Shown piece after piece: positions 12,337-23,698 of a DNA stretch of 64,000 nt. Source of the stretch: Paramecium pentaurelia (taxonomy: Eukaryota > Ciliophora > Oligohymenophorea > Peniculida > Parameciidae). The notes under the pieces are model-generated. The model searched no databases, had not been told where the DNA came from, and saw only the letters and a list, made by a program, of their open reading frames with translations. The stretch lies in NCBI GenBank assembly GCA_905183005.1, contig CAJJDO010000067.1, positions 62,001 through 126,000 of the forward strand, written 5' to 3'. Position 1 is the stretch's first letter. Every line of letters starts with the position of its first letter. Position numbers and translations under genes: made by a program.

Positions 12337-13120
12337 TATTCATACCATAATCATTATTTGTTTATTAAATGGCCAATTAATACTAATATATCTACTATAT
12401 CTTTTATTCCATTTAAGCATTTAATTAACCATACCAAGTTTGCCATTGTTAATCTAAATTAGTTTTGTCTTAATTTATTTTATTTATTTCATTATTTAAA
12501 TCTTCATTCTTTTTTTATAATTTATCATTGTTTGTCATTTATGTTTAAATATCATCCTATAATTATCTAATGTTCTCATCTTGAGCATTACATTTATTAG
12601 TTATCTGATTTAATTACAATTCAAGCCTATTATGTTTATCTTAAATTTCTTATATTTCTTAATCTTTTTCAGCTTTCATCTTTTCAATTTCTGCTTGTTT
12701 TGTTCTTAGAATATCAGCACTTTAACTTTTATTTGTTTCACATAATTATTATATTTCTATTTTATGCGACTTTTCTTTTTCTTTCATTTCTTCCACTAGT
12801 TTTTATAATTTCTATTAAGTCTCTAATAATTCTTCATAATTTGTTTCATTAATCTTTATCAATTCTTTATACTCCCTATAAAGATATTGAGCATCTAAGA
12901 CCTTGTAGGAAATTTAGCCCTACATTTAATTATTTTTTGTTTAATATAAAGCAGTCGATGCACTATATACTTTATCGTAATCATCAATAAGAATGATATT
13001 ATCAAAAGGTATTTTGCTGTTTATTTGTCTATGCAATACATTTTTTACTTGTAAGACATCGCACTATAAATAATATTACTTTCCATCTTAAAAAGTACAA
13101 ATTATTGACTTAGAAGCCAT
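12337..13120 (-). pseudogene. 5' fragment of the alpha-kinase-like gene, probably an assembly duplicate
   Basis: The ATG at 13120-13118 starts a frame identical to the first 261 codons of the gene at 9348-11994, then stops at the N. There is no 3' part. Most simply this is not a gene but the duplicated end of a contig. Confidence 0.85.
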
Positions 13121-13461
13121 TAATTATTTTTTTTAATAGAAATAAAAAATTGTTATTGAGTTTAAAACAAATAAGTAATAGAATTAGAAATTGTTAATCA
13201 ATATTCGCACAGAACTTATTTAATTTTGGGATTAGGATAATAACAATAGAATTTAAGTGACTAATGTAAAAATCTTATTTTTTAATATATTACAATAAAT
13301 TTTATCAAATAAAATAATCAACATAGAAAAAGAATAAATTTAATCAATACTATATTTCATGAGATAAAATCATTATAGGATTAGAGAATTGGTACCATAC
13401 AATGAGGAATCATTATTTCAATTTGAAATAATTTCAGAAACCTAAAAAAATGAGTTATTAA
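12337..13461. repeat. Exact direct repeat next to an N, copy 2
   Basis: Second copy of 11211-12335. If it is an unmerged contig overlap, one copy plus the N should be removed. The gene at 13359 then sits only about 0.24 kb upstream of the gene ending at 9348, in divergent orientation. Confidence 0.95.
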
Positions 13462-13748
13462 AAACATTTATTTTTTAATTTTTAAAACTAGTACTTCCAT
13501 ATAATCCTATATTATTTCCTAAAAGAGGTATTAGATATCTTTCTAATTGCATTCCATTATTTAGAATTAAAATAAAAGTAGATATAAGATAATAGAGTCA
13601 AATTTTATAACCAATTAGTATAGAAAAATCAAATGAATAAAATTATTATGATAATGAAAAAATCATTTTAGAAATATTGATATCTTATTAAATAAGTTAA
13701 TAATATGAAAGATGGAGAACTATTATAAATAAAAAATAAAAGAAATGA
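13359..13748 (+). CDS. Small hypothetical protein
   Basis: 129 codons, no intron. The sequence is protein-like (RIRELVPYNEESLFQFEIIS, LVLPYNPILFPKRG) and basic towards the C-terminus. No family recognised. Its first 34 codons lie in the duplicated segment, so the same ATG also appears at 12233. Convergent with the gene at 13856. In a code with one stop, a frame of this length can arise by chance, so this is moderate support only. Confidence 0.45.
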
Positions 13749-13855
13749 TAAGATAAAATCAATTATTTAGATTGAGAGGAGATATTATTTATATTAATTT
13801 ATTATTTAATTATTTTATATTCATGCTCTTCACATCTATACTTAATAATTTTGAA

Positions 13856-15225
13856 TCATTATTATTATATTCTAGCTCTTTCTCTAGGAGAAATAGTTAA
13901 TTCTTCATCTGAGAAAATGTTTCCAACTATGTTTTTTGCTCTTGTACTTAAGGGTTATTATACTTCAATTTATTGATATTATTACTATAATTTTTTATTC
14001 GCAACAAAATAAGGTTGTTATGGGATTGTTGTTTTTGTTGTATTCTAAGAAATTCCAATTCTAGAAGTAAATGGTTAAGGTATATTGGTTGGAGATTTGT
14101 TATTTTTATATGCTTATGGTGTTGATAGCTTATTAGCATTTCTTGCTGTTTCTGGGATAGATTATATTTTATTATCTATTATACTGTTTTATAGTTCTGT
14201 TGATAACTACTTATTTTCTTCAAACCAAAATGGTTATTTCACAATATTTTGAGAGTCAAAGTATTTTCTATTTTGATAAATCCATTTGATTTATGTAGAG
14301 GAACTGATTGTTGCCCAATATATTTACTGTACTGAAAGCAATTGTTATAATGGCATATATCGAAAACAATCAAGTAATTTGCACAACTATGTTTATTTTA
14401 TGTTATTACTTCCTAAGTTGAAAATTTGTACATAACCATACAATCATTCCACAAAACACAACTTATTTCAATAAAAATATTTTTAGAATCTTATTTATCC
14501 AATTACATTAATGAATTTATGCACAAATTTAAAATTTATACACATGAATTTAATAGGTTATGTAATTTGAAAAGGTATAATATTTTTTGTTCCATTGTTA
14601 TGCAACCTGTTTGTGACTACATATGTAATTCTAATTTCTTTTATTAGTAATTTCTGTACTATAAATTGGTATCTCTAAAATTATTATTTTTCTTAAATAA
14701 ATTAAATTGTTAGAATTGCTACTCTCTTGTACTTTCTGAATATTAAGTAAATGTTGAATCTTAATCAAAAATTGGATATTAGCCTATTTTGCAGGCATAA
14801 AACAATTTTAAATTTTATGCTAATTTCATTAAATACATCAAATAGTTTATCACAAAATTGCTAAACTATTGATTTTATAACACATGTATAGTTGAACCTT
14901 CCCTTATCATTTCTTCAGCTATAGTTTCTCCAATCTAAAATTCATATAAAATTAGATGAATTGTTAAAGTAATTTTTGTTGCTATATATCCAGCTAAAGG
15001 TTTTGTGGTGATTGCCTTAAAAAATTGCTATAAATATTCTGATCCTGTTAAATATATTCCATTGCATTCTGGACCAAATCCTTCAAAGCATTCAATTAAA
15101 TAAAGTATATCTGTCATCATAATAGATGGATTATTTTGCATCAAAGAACTATTATTCAATTTTTAAACAAAAGGTGTATTCTATTTAGACACTAATGAAG
15201 ATAATAAATTGCTTATAGATCTCAT
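13856..15225 (-). CDS. ANTH-like (AP180-type) protein
   Basis: 448 residues with one 23-nt intron (14387-14409); without it the frame stops early, and with it the reading continues to a Q/N/P-rich tail. Residues about 60-150 resemble the AP180 N-terminal homology helices (IATKITLTIHLIL, then ISNYLMY-like FVINYLMYLMKLAQ), and after the intron comes LLDCFRYMPLQQLLSVQQ. ANTH proteins bind phosphoinositides and recruit clathrin; the disordered tail would fit. The match is at the level of pattern only, and another VHS/ENTH-type helical solenoid is possible. Divergent from the gene at 15293, with only 67 nt between the two start codons, so they may share a promoter. Confidence 0.6.
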
Positions 15226-15292
15226 TATTATAAATATTTATATTTATTATTTTTTATATTGCTATTTTAATTTCTATCAAGAAAATACTCAA

Positions 15293-16220
15293 ATGAATAA
15301 GAGAACCTTTAAAGTTTATTTTTAAAAAGGCTAAATCTGTAAAGAATATTATTGTGAATATCAATAATTAAAGATATAAGTAGCAAAAGATTATAATGGA
15401 ATTCCTTTCGATTGTTTATTATTAATCGATTAAAATAATTAAGTCTATTCTGCAACATAGTTAATAATCTAAAAATAATTTGAATAATATTAATCCTTTT
15501 ATGTGTATGATGTAAGAGAAATGTTTTAAGAGAATCTAGAAAGGTATATTATCGTTGATAAATAGATAAAAACAATAATAATATAATGAAAATTAAGAAA
15601 TTTAATCTTTAAAAGTAAAACTATATGACTATGATTAATAAATATAGAAGTAGGAGAAAAAAATTTCTCAATTTTAAATTGAATTTTAAAATTAAAAAGC
15701 TGAATTAGAATAAGAAATTATTAGATTAAATATTAAGATTAAATTTATGAATGATGAAAAATAAAAAAATGAATATAATTTCCTTAACTTAATAGATGAA
15801 AAAATGATTCAAATCAAAAAAGCTGAAACTAAATAAGAACTTACTGAAAGTGAAATTGAAAAATATAAAACAATAATATAGTAATTTTAAACAGAAATTG
15901 AATATTAATAGTCTAACAAATAATAAGATATTAACAAAGTTGAAGAAAAAAATAGAAAAACTATTTAGCAATTATAAGAAGAATTATCATAACTAGAAAT
16001 TAAACTTAGAAAGAAAGATCAAGAAATAACAGATATGTAAATGGGCTTTAAAGCATAAAAAGAAGAAGATATGGTATTAACTGGATTCTCTTTAATTGCT
16101 TTCAAAAAAAATGAACAGATTATGTATGAAAATATTTAATTAAAGAGTAAAGTTGAATTTTTGACATAAAAACTTAATAATTTATAAAGCAGTAATTCAT
16201 AAATTACTTAAGCAAAATGA
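15293..16220 (+). CDS. Short family member: ubiquitin-like module plus coiled coil
   Basis: 301 residues with a 22-nt intron (15544-15565) that connects two good reading frames. The first 85 residues line up with the N-terminal module of the alpha-kinase-like family (VYFQKGQICKEYYC, IPFDCLLLID, FYVYDVREMF). The remainder is coiled coil rich in Glu, Lys and Gln and ends in LTQKLNNLQ. There is no kinase-like domain before the TGA. It may be a natural short form that binds the longer members through its coiled coil, or a copy cut short during rearrangement. Confidence 0.65.
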
Positions 16221-16379
16221 AATTATTAAACTGGATTGTATTATTAAATCATATCATTTATATAAAAATTAAATTAATCAGTTTTTTATATATAATTCAT
16301 TGACATGCTTTATTTTCAATTTTATATATTATATTTATATGATAATTGTGATTTTATATAATTTATATCTTCCTTTGCA

Positions 16380-16628
16380 TCAAATTTTCTAATGTGACCA
16401 TTAAATATATTTTTTATTGAAATCTCCTAAAATATCAATAAATAAAAAAATACCAGTCTGCCTTAATTCATCTTAATGAACATTAACTTCCATTTCTTCT
16501 AACAATATAGTTTTCGAATCTGAATTATGAAGTTTAACAACCTTTTCTAATAATTTATTATCATTTTGAGTCCAATATTGTCTTTTCTAGATTGAGAATG
16601 AATGTTTTTTTGTTTTTAAATTAAGCAT
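16380..16628 (-). CDS. Small Myb/SANT-like fragment
   Basis: 82 codons without an intron. The segment KRQYWTQNDNKLLEKVVKLH looks like helix 1 of a Myb/SANT repeat (W-T, acidic residues, LL..V), but the later Trp residues are missing. Most of it lies in a 0.33-kb direct repeat whose other copy (20448-20774) has the first part of the frame only. Either a very short gene or a remnant of a Myb-type gene. Confidence 0.3.
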
Positions 16629-16801
16629 TTAAAAAATTATCAAAGTTCTGATAATTGCTATATAGGATACTGTTTCAATTATTGAAACCACATAAATTAT
16701 AGAACCTTTAATCTAAGTGGAAAAAAACAATCAATTATTAGCTCCTATAATTTTATGTTTCTAAGAAAAATTTAAATCAAAGATGTTATATATTGATTAA
16801 T
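16475..16801. repeat. Dispersed direct repeat, copy 1
   Basis: About 327 bp nearly identical to 20448-20774, with a handful of differences around 16684-16712. The pair brackets the right arm of the inverted repeat and the gene at 17574-19977. Confidence 0.9.
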
Positions 16802-16933
16802 TTCACTTATTCATTATATATTAAATATTTATTTTAGTTGATTTTGAAAGATTTCATCTAATTACATTATTTTTCTTATTTCTAAAAAATAATTTATAAT
16901 ATTCTTTTTTATATTAATATTTTGAATAGTTAA

Positions 16934-18069
16934 CAAGTCAAAAAATATATACATTTAGATTTAAATTGGAAGTTAACCAGTTCTAGTAAACTTGTCAATA
17001 TAATAAATATATATAGTGAAATATAAAACAATAATCCAAACAGCTTAGTTAGGTAATTCAAATAAGACAATAACTAATCTAATAGATAATTGAAGAAAAC
17101 TTTGATTACTTTATTATCAATATTGATATTTATTAAGTAAATCAAACAATTAAATCATTATTTGTTTATAAACCTAAAATATAAATTTAGATAAATATTA
17201 TTAATTTTTAAATTATCTATTTATTATTATTATTATTATTCTAATAGATTTGTTTGGAATTACTCTCAACAACATATTATAATAAAAACAATTGAGATAG
17301 TTTCACTTATTTTTAAGTAACCTGAACTTATTTGAAGTAATTAATCAATTAATTTTTATCCTATAACTTTATATATATCATTTCATTTTTATTTTTTCTT
17401 AAAAATTCAAAATTTAATTTATCCAATTCTAAAGATGGTTTTATTTAGATTCCTATAGTTTCTTATTATCTTATATGTCATATATAAATCATATAATAAA
17501 GTGCAAATTTAACAAAAATTTTATTAAGCAAATTTATTACTAAAAAAATTCTAAATTCTATTAATAATATTTAATGTCAAATTGTAAAATCATTTGCGAG
17601 ATGCCTAATAAGGAAATTATTCATATTGATTGTGAACTCTAAAATGTCAAAAATGAATTGCTAAAAAAAACAAATTAAATACATCATGAAAACATGATTC
17701 TTATTGATATTTCTGAAACATAATATAAATCATCAAATTCTGAAACTTAAAATAATTAGATGAAGGATTTAATATACTTTAAGGTTTATGACGCTAATTA
17801 ACTTTATAAAGAGTTTAAGGAAATTGAAAACATAAAAAATGAATAAGAAAAATAAATTATAGTATTTTAGGATAAAAATACAAAACTTGAATTAGAATTA
17901 AATTAGATAATTAATAAAAGCAATAGTCAAAAATAAAAGATTAAAAAATTAAAAGAAGAAAATTAAAAGTAATAAAATAACAATCATGAATTACACATAT
18001 AAGTAGTTTCAATAACTTCTGAAAAAAATGCAATAAATTAAGTTTGGCAAATTTGTTTGAATTAAATGT
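16934..18069. repeat. Large inverted repeat, right arm
   Basis: Reverse complement of 1-1129. It covers the upstream region and first 165 codons of the gene at 17574. The promoter side has an extra stretch of about 65 nt (around 17465-17545) relative to the left arm. Confidence 0.9.
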
Positions 18070-19977
18070 CTTAATTAATGTAACAACTTTATCTTAATGC
18101 TGCTTAAACAAATAATACTTTTTAAATTGATAATTTAGAAAATCTATAAATTTAGATTAAAGATTTATAAGATTAATTATAAATTTAAAAATAAGATACA
18201 GATAAATAAAAAAAATTGTTAAAATAAGAAAAAGATAAATCTTATGATAGTTAAACTTAATCTGAAAATACTATTACATAATTAAATGAGAAAATTAGAA
18301 AAAATGAAAGAGATATAAAACACCTAATAGAAAAAAATAATGAATTGGAAATGAATTATAGGAATACACATATGGAAGTTTAAGGTGCAAATTAAGAAAA
18401 TAAAAAATTATTAAGTTAAATTAAATAATTAACATCAACCATTTAATAATTGGAGTATGATAAGTAGGAGTTATAAAATCATATATAAAGTTTAGAGGCT
18501 AAGATCGTTAGTTAGATTTAACAAATATTCAATTTAAATTAAAATATAGATTAATTGAATGAATAAATTGAATAATAGAAAGAAGAAATTAGGAAAAAAG
18601 GATTAGAATCTGATAAATATAAAAATGAATATAAACACTTATAATTATAAAAAGAATCAATTAATAAAGAATGTTAAGAGTTAAAAAAATAATAATAAAG
18701 ATTATAAGAAGAAATAGAAATAAAAGAAAATGGAGGATAAGTTAATTAAAATGAAATATCAAGACTTAAAAATTAAATCATTAAATTGGAAAAAGATATT
18801 AATGATCAAAATAAATTAAATTAAGAAAATTAAGAAAAAATTAGATAGTTTAAAACATAGATAACAACAAAAGATGGAGAGATAAGTAATTTAGAAATTA
18901 AATTAAATTAACTTTAAACTTCTTTAAAATAAAAAGATGAATAAATTAGAAATGATTAAGCTGCCAATCAATTATTTAAATAATAAATGGATGTAATAAT
19001 TTAAGGAATGAAGTCTGAGATAGAATAAAGTAATTAAAAATTAGAGATCAAAGATCATATTTTAAAGAAATTATCAAAGCAAATGCAAGATGATAAATAT
19101 TATGATAAAGTTATTGGTTTAATGGATAAATTAATGTAATCCCCTAATAAAATTTACTAAATTGAAAAAGATTAGACTGCTTAGTTTGATTTGAAAGATT
19201 ATGAAATTTTTGAGATTACTTTTGAATTTAATAAAGCAATAGAACTTTTGAAAAACAATTAATATTTTTTATTTGAACAATGTTTAAATAAGAATCGAAA
19301 GGGTAATGTCAAATTAAATAGAAGTATTTAACCAAATGCTAAATCTACATTTTTTAAGGGTTATTTAAGTAGCGTAAAAGAGGCAGATTAAAATGAATTT
19401 AAAGGAAAATACTTTTTAAGAAAAGATTTAATTTCTTAAAATGATCCATTTACTAATATAGATGAAGCAATTGAAATGTCTAAAAATAATTTCTTATGTT
19501 AATTATTAATGGAATAATTTAATAAAACATTAAAATCATAAAAATTAAAAGAAGGAGATTATTAAATTGCTAGATAGTTTATTTTAAAGTCTAAAGGTAA
19601 ATATTAAATTTATAATTATTATAGATAAAGAAGAATATTATTATTGTGAAATGGTTGAAGAAGGAGAATTTAAAAAGATTAATGGTGGAGCATTTAATCC
19701 TAAACTTAGTGAAACAGATTCATATTTCAATGCATTTTCTAAATTCGTCTATGCATTTTCAAAGGAAAATTATATTATCACTCATTTATAAATTTGTGGA
19801 AAAAAAGTTCATGATATGATAGTAAGTACTACTTATAAAGGATTATTCTCAACTCTAGATTAAGGATCAACTGAAATTGGATAATTTTTAGAAATCATAA
19901 ATAATTAACCTGCAAATATGATAAACTAACATTGGAGATAAATTGTAGAAGATATTGCTAAGGAAGGATTTAAATGA
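17574..19977 (+). CDS. Ubiquitin-like/coiled-coil/alpha-kinase-like protein
   Basis: 791 residues with one 28-nt intron (19597-19624) at the same place as in its paralog at 9348. Residues 1-90 form the ubiquitin-like module (VKNELLKKTNQ, ENMILIDISE, YFKVYDA), about 95-530 a Gln-rich coiled coil, and about 560-791 the alpha-kinase-like domain (FKGKYFLRKDL, MVEEGEFKKINGGAFNP, FNAFSKFVYAF). The motif D-x-Q-x7-D of active alpha-kinases is His728-Leu-Gln730 with Asp738, so the first Asp is lost while Gln and the second Asp remain. No zinc-binding Cys/His cluster follows. It is head to head with the copy at 9348 across about 5.6 kb. Confidence 0.85.
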
Positions 19978-20341
19978 GATAATAAATATATAAAATATTC
20001 AAAATATCATTAAATTACATCATAAATTATTCTTGTTTTTAATTTAATATTAATTCATTTTAAATAATTATAATATAATTAATAGTATTTTGAATAAATA
20101 TTATAATTATATTTATAATAATGTTAATATTTATATAGTTATATTTCATTGATACTATTACAAAGATTGAAAATATCTGTTGAATAGGTGGTTCTTATAT
20201 TTTATAGATTTAATATAATAATTTTATAACAAAATAAATATAGAAATTTCAACTATATCATCAAGGATTAGTTATGTTTGCTAATAAGATATAATAAATA
20301 ACTTACCTATACAATCTAATGTAAATTCATCAATATATCCA

Positions 20342-20452
20342 TTCAAACAATAACAACTGCTTCCTTATTATGTAAATGTATTCTATGATGCAAGAGAAAA
20401 AAGTTATATTATCTTTGATAAATAAATAGATAAAAACAATGAATTAGAATGA
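20342..20452 (+). pseudogene. Remnant of a family N-terminal module
   Basis: The frame LLPYYVNVFYDAREKSYIIF lines up in sequence and DNA with the end of the N-terminal module of the gene at 15293 (FYVYDVREMF...), including the following GATAAA...AAAAAC stretch. There is no start codon or continuation; it meets the direct repeat at 20448. A broken copy left at a rearrangement junction. Confidence 0.5.
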
Positions 20453-20774
20453 ACATTAACTTCCATTTCTTCTAACAATATAGTTTTCGAATCTGAATTA
20501 TGAAGTTTAACAACCTTTTCTAATAATTTATTATCATTTTGAGTCCAATATTGTCTTTTCTAGATTGAGAATGAATGTTTTTTTGTTTTTAAATTAAGCA
20601 TTTAAAAAATTATCAAAGTTCTGATAATTGCTATATAGGATACTGTTTCAATTATTGAGATCAGATAAATTATAGAAAGCTGTAATCTAAGTGGAAAAAA
20701 ACAATCAATTATTAGCTCCTATAATTTTATGTTTCTAAGAAAAATTTAAATCAAAGATGTTATATATTGATTAA
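20448..20774. repeat. Dispersed direct repeat, copy 2
   Basis: Matches 16475-16801 in the same orientation. The Myb-like frame on the minus strand is truncated here. Confidence 0.9.
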
Positions 20775-21040
20775 TCATTTTAATTAGATAACTCACGTCT
20801 GTTTAGAAATTGATTACAAATCTAGACTTTTGTTAAATAAATTATCATTAAGCCTTTATTTTATTTTATCTTTTTATTTAAATTCTACTTTCTTTTGTTT
20901 CTTTTACAAACTTTTATACGAGTAGATTATTACAAAGTTTTTATATTAGTTTTGTTTTTCAAATCTTTAAAACTGAAACTTCGATAAAAGATAAGTTAAG
21001 TTCATCTGCAAAAGATTTTTATAAATATAATTTAATTAAA

Positions 21041-21406
21041 ATGTCATAAACAGAATTACAATAACTTGCTGATTCGAGTAGAACTTTAAATACTGTAAAA
21101 TCTATTTTGAAGAATATCAAAAAAGATGAATAAACAACTAATACTCGAATAGATTCAATGGGAAATATAATTATTAAAGGTGGCAAACATAAAATAACTT
21201 TTAAATCAATATCATATGAACCAATTGCTGTGAATTTAACTAGGAATAAAATATAAATAGATAGTGATTCATCAGATTCTGAATGCGAAATTCGCTTATC
21301 TAATGTTAATTAAAGTATTCAGAAGACAAACGAGGAAGAAAAAAATAAAAATTAAAAACTATAACCACTAATTAATAATGAATCAAATTGTTGCATCGTA
21401 TTTTGA
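21041..21406 (+). CDS. Small protein with CaaX-like C-terminus
   Basis: 121 codons, no intron, ending ...NCCIVF. Cys-Ile-Val-Phe as the last four residues is a good CaaX prenylation box (Phe favours geranylgeranylation) with an adjacent Cys. The body is hydrophilic, with a basic segment (KSILKNIKKDE) and an acidic Ser patch (DSDSSDSE). No family recognised; it is not a Ras-type GTPase because no G motifs are present. I infer a small membrane-attached adaptor. Confidence 0.55.
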
Positions 21407-22717
21407 TATGACATTTCTTATTATATTTGATTGTCTCCCTTAAATTTAAAACAATTTAAACAATTATAGAAAGGTTGTTCTTTTAGCTTCTATCAAATTA
21501 CATAATACATTTAAAACAAGATGTACATCTAGTATTTTTTATTACATACTCAGTTTTATTATATAAAATGCAAAATTGGTTTAAACCCATGAAAGTTTGG
21601 TTTTCGAATATATAAAAATAATAATATATGCGTTATTAAAATATGATCATTAGATCTGAACTTAAGTAAAGGTTCTAACATCAATTTTTTTTAGGATTAG
21701 CATATATTCTATTATGAGAGAGTTTTATGAATTCTATGTCTTTTAAAAAAGAATTAAAAAGATATATATTAATGCGAAAAAGAATATAAAAATTGAATAT
21801 TATTTGCAATTAATATATATATATATATAAATCTTGGGAATTATAAAAAATATTCTTAGCCTTTTATATTGAATTAGATATATGTTATTTTAATAGTCAA
21901 TAATAAATATCTATGTTGTTTTATTAGCCAATAATAAATACCTCATATGTATTCAGACTAAGATTATATATAATTATGTATTATATGATAATTTGATCAA
22001 AAATATTACACTCTTTATTATTAATAAATGATGAATTTTACAAATTTATGAGGTAATTTGTTGTTTAATCAATCTATCTATAATTTATTTCTTCTTATAC
22101 ATGATAAGGTAAATAATCGAATTAAACAGAATGAAATAAATTTATTTGCCTAAATAATTTAAAAGATGCAAGGAAATGAAGAAAAGCTTCATAATACATC
22201 ATTATAACAAATTATAAAGAGTTGTATTGGTCTAAAAATAACAATCAGGCAACCTTAATCCAAATCCTTTTTACAATATAATATTCTAGATTATATTAGA
22301 ATTGTTTGAATCTAATCTAGCTATATAAATTTTGGTGTTCTAATTTACAAATATTTGATTTTTTTTAAACTACCTTCTTTTCTTATAAAATTATTATAGC
22401 TGTTCTTAATTAATATCAATAATTATATTTAAGATTGTAAGTGTTAAACCTTATAATTAATGTAAAATCTTATTTAAATTCAATTTACTTATCTATCATA
22501 TTCTATATTCAACTTAAAACACTGAATCTAAGTTATTGTATAATGTTTCTTGAAATTTGTTATTAGAAAATTTAAGCTAGGATTTTATTTTCATCATCAT
22601 CTCTTAGATACCCAAAATATATTATATAATCATTAATTCTTATTTAGATTTATATAATTGGTATGATATTTTAAGACTTTTAAAAGGTTAATATCAATTA
22701 ATATTATCATTAAATCA
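21407..22717. other. Intergenic region, 1.3 kb
   Basis: Very A+T rich, with an (AT)n tract near 21811-21830 and two similar 30-nt stretches (near 21890 and 21926). A 47-codon frame at 22167 (MQGNEEKLHNTS...) reads like a protein start but is too short to call. Nothing else supported. Confidence 0.5.
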
Positions 22718-23679
22718 ATGACGTATTCAATAATAGCTCTTTGTATATTATTGACAATAGTGAATGGAAATGTGGAACAAAGGATAGAGAAACTCATGGG
22801 TTTGTAATAAAATTATTAGCATACTCAATCTGAAAGTTTCTTCTATTACACTTAGGTAGCAAAATGTAGTTTGAAGGTAAATCAATTGATAATTGTTTGT
22901 AGAGTATATCAAATTGGAATTGTGGTTCATTTTGTGAGCATCATCCAGATATGGTTGAAGTTAAGGCATTCTATAAGTCTGATCATCATGCATAGGCATA
23001 TGTAGGATATAATAAAAAAGAAAATTTGGTGGTTGTTGTTTATAGAAGTATGAAATGAATAATATAATTTTAGGTACCTAAGACTTTATCAACTGGTACA
23101 ATAACATAAAGTTCTTTAAACATGATTTTGGAGATTGCAAAAATTGTAAAGTTCATTTAGGATTTTGGGAAACGTATGATGACGTATCATTAGAAGTGTT
23201 GGCTGCGGCAAAACATTTGAAAGAAAAATATCCAACTTCAAAAATATTGGTTACAGGACATTCATTAGGTGGTGCAGTAGCTTATTTGGCTGCAGTAGAC
23301 TTAAAGAAATTAGGTTACAATATTGACTATTTCTTTACTTATGGAGCTCCTCGTATTGGAACTCATGAATTTGCTGTTTGGTTTACTAGTTATGTTGGTG
23401 CAACAGAACATTGGAGGGTTACCCATTATAGAGATATGGTAATTCATTAACCACCTTCATCATTCTCTTATAAACATCCACCTTAAGAAGTTTGGTATGC
23501 TCATGATAATAAATCATATAAGGTAATTAAGTATATTAATTTAGATATGTTCAAGTGGAATTGATGAGGATCCAACTTGTGCCAATTCAATCATTGGTGA
23601 TTCTGCTGCTGATCACACAAGTTATTTTAATGTTAGTGGGGCATGTACAGAAGAATTCACAGAAGATATTGAAATTTGA
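22718..23679 (+). CDS. Secreted lipase, class 3
   Basis: 295 residues with three introns (22877-22902, 23048-23073, 23523-23544). It has an N-terminal signal peptide (MTYSIIALCILLTIVNG). The alpha/beta-hydrolase core shows GHSLGGA with the nucleophile Ser, then TYGAPRIG, then the acid and His region RDMVIHQPP. Length and motif order fit fungal-type triacylglycerol lipases (Lipase_3), which hydrolyse glycerides outside the cell or in digestive vacuoles. Cys residues around SNWNCGSFCEHH and CKNCK fit a disulfide-bonded secreted enzyme. The ferlin gene starts 19 nt after the stop. Confidence 0.92.
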
Positions 23680-23698
23680 TTTAATATTAATAATTTGT

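Noticed and set aside
22167..22310. Possible Sm-like or other small protein (MQGNEEKLHNTS...)
   Set aside because: 47 codons without clear family motifs; not enough to support a gene.
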